Shown here: positions 62,855 to 64,000 of the stretch, in pieces | Layout of the letters: each line of letters begins with the position of its first letter | Position numbering within the stretch: position 1 is the stretch's first letter | From: Marinobacter alexandrii | Lineage (GTDB): Bacteria > Bacteroidota > Bacteroidia > Cytophagales > Cyclobacteriaceae | Assembly: GCA_039984955.1 (NCBI GenBank) | Contig: JBDWTN010000005.1 | Location: forward strand, 806,001 to 870,000 | Reading direction: 5' to 3' | DNA length: 64,000 nucleotides | Made by a program: the position numbers and the translations under genes | Notes under the pieces: model-generated | The model's input: only the letters and a program-made list of their open reading frames with translations | What the model was told of the DNA's origin: nothing | Databases searched by the model: none

Positions 62855-64000
62855 CTACTCATCTTCTTGCTGCACATCGTTTAACTGTTCTAACTCTCCA
62901 GCTAGATTACCAGTTAGTGATACGAATTCCACTCGTCGATTTTGACGCTTACCTTCCTGCGTATTATTAGAAGCGATTGGTTTACTTTCTCCGTAACCAA
63001 TGGTTCTCAATCTGGTTTCAGCAATTCCAAACTTGACTAATGCATTCTTAATAGAGATGGCTCGTTCTTCAGAAAGCTTCTGGTTAGAGTCTGCCGGACC
63101 ATCTGCATCCGTGTGTCCTTCAATCAAGAAGGCTAAGTCAGCATATTGCTTCATCACGGTAGCAATCTTATTAACAATTCGGAAAGACTCTGGCCTTAAA
63201 GTCGACTTGGCAACTTCAAAGTTGATTTCTCTGGTAACAAACTTACCAGTAGTAACAACCTGATCGTAAAGGTCAAGATCATCATCATCTAACGCTGTAA
63301 TCTCACAACCAACGGCATCTGTAACCGTTACGGTGTATTTACCTAATGGAAGGTCCGTAATATCTTGAGTAGTTGCTCCATTACTCCACTGATACCTGTA
63401 AGGGGCAACTCCTCCATTTACTGAAATAAAGATTGCACCACTTGTGTCCCCACAACATTTTACGTTTCTCACCGAGTCAATTTGCAAATCTAGTTTTCCA
63501 GGTTGCTCGATGGTGGCGTTAATCGTGAGTAGACAACCATTCGCATCAGAAACCAGTACTGAGTAGTTATCTGCAGTAACGTTCGTCAAGTCCTGTGTCG
63601 TGGCTCCATTACTCCATGCATAGCTGTAAGGCTCCACACCTCCGATGATGTCAATATCGATGGCGCCTTGTTCATCTCCGTAACAGTTCACATCAGAAAC
63701 ACTCACAATCTCATATTTAAATGGATCAGGCTCTTCGACAGACGCTTCTAAATAAGTAACACAGCCATTGCCTTCCGTGATTTTCAATCGGTAATCTCCA
63801 GCTTTCAAATTGGTAATGTCCGGCGTAGTAGCTCCATTATTCCATTCAAACTCGTAAGGGCCCGTTCCTTCTAATGCCGTAACGTAAATGGCGCCTGTAC
63901 TGTCCCCGTAACATTGGATATCTGTTATGGCATCTATGTTGCTCACAAGTGCAGGAGGTTGACCGATCTCACCCAGCACCATGGCTTTACAACCATTTGC
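62855..64000 (-). CDS. SprB-repeat/OmpA cell-surface protein (5' end missing)
   Basis: Only the last 381 codons are in the window; the frame stays open past the right edge, and the visible Met is internal. Three SprB repeats (each about 75 residues, with YCYGD-, GVEPYSYAWSNGATTQDLT- and DANGC-type landmarks) are followed by an OmpA peptidoglycan-binding domain (LIEGHTDADG ... GYGESKPIASN ... RRVEF). SprB repeats occur in gliding and type IX-secreted surface proteins; OmpA anchors the protein to the cell wall. A likely large adhesin or gliding-related protein. Confidence 0.88.
   Translation of the reverse strand, partial: ANGCKAMVLGEIGQPPALVSNIDAITDIQCYGDSTGAIYVTALEGTGPYEFEWNNGATTPDITNLKAGDYRLKITEGNGCVTYLEASVEEPDPFKYEIVSVSDVNCYGDEQGAIDIDIIGGVEPYSYAWSNGATTQDLTNVTADNYSVLVSDANGCLLTINATIEQPGKLDLQIDSVRNVKCCGDTSGAIFISVNGGVAPYRYQWSNGATTQDITDLPLGKYTVTVTDAVGCEITALDDDDLDLYDQVVTTGKFVTREINFEVAKSTLRPESFRIVNKIATVMKQYADLAFLIEGHTDADGPADSNQKLSEERAISIKNALVKFGIAETRLRTIGYGESKPIASNNTQEGKRQNRRVEFVSLTGNLAGELEQLNDVQQEDE

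Noticed and set aside
1-64000. CRISPR arrays, tRNA or rRNA genes, prophage
   Set aside because: No regular spacers and repeats, no cloverleaf sequences with CCA ends and no phage structural gene run were seen by eye; a tool-based tRNA search was not possible here.

Overview
The window looks like the chromosome of a gliding-type Bacteroidota, most likely a marine Cytophagales (Reichenbachiella, Ekhidna or Roseivirga-like; genus not resolved). The reasons are PorT-like and DUF5723 barrels, SprB repeats fused to an OmpA domain, a head-GIN (DUF2807) protein, CPBP, DUF5916, DUF6567-like and WG-repeat families, PadR/permease pairs, low GC, and a TAnnTTTG promoter element in front of the SRP RNA gene. 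No tRNA, rRNA, CRISPR array or prophage was seen.

Layout. 1-4.5 kb: minus-strand tryptophan operon trpE-G-D-C-F-(B), translationally coupled throughout. It is preceded by an uncharted 16-aa leader peptide with three consecutive Trp codons and an intrinsic terminator, i.e. a complete-looking attenuator. 4.6-11.8 kb: TerB-like protein, DUF5916 outer-membrane protein, AlkB-type monooxygenase with a PorT-like barrel, DUF819 transporter, small hydrolase, XRE membrane regulator. 11.9-20.3 kb: two beta-lactamase-fold proteins (one without its nucleophile), M28 peptidase, AraC regulators, DJ-1/PfpI lipoprotein, lumazine-binding-like protein, an unrecognised PD-(D/E)XK-like protein. 20.3-24.3 kb: accessory stretch with decayed DNA, including a broken 5' copy of a Crp-like gene whose intact copy lies 3 kb downstream. 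24.4-43 kb: mostly housekeeping or conserved genes (M24, DHFR-like, CPBP, dinB, DUF5723 barrel plus lipoprotein, secreted caspase-like protein, DEAD helicase, ftsE, transaldolase-like aldolase, SRP RNA, NUDIX, TPR lipoprotein, thioredoxin-like, ppk2, CBS).

43-50 kb: a gene with a stop just after its signal peptide, then two parallel PadR regulator/FtsX-type permease units with candidate operators. 50-57 kb: secreted M14 carboxypeptidase, AAC(3)-I-like GNAT and a large sortilin-like beta-propeller protein. 56.7-62.8 kb: a strongly accessory, decaying zone with three copies of one REP palindrome around a REP-associated tyrosine transposase (RAYT), two decayed copies of the 3' end of the beta-propeller gene, two frameshifted genes, an attC-like folded sequence and several small lipoproteins or membrane proteins. 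The window ends inside a SprB-repeat/OmpA cell-surface gene.

The strongest under-described items are the Trp attenuator, the REP/RAYT set, the repeated tails of the beta-propeller gene, the homopolymer frameshift in the small lipoprotein, and the Leu-Ser-X triplet-repeat secreted protein.
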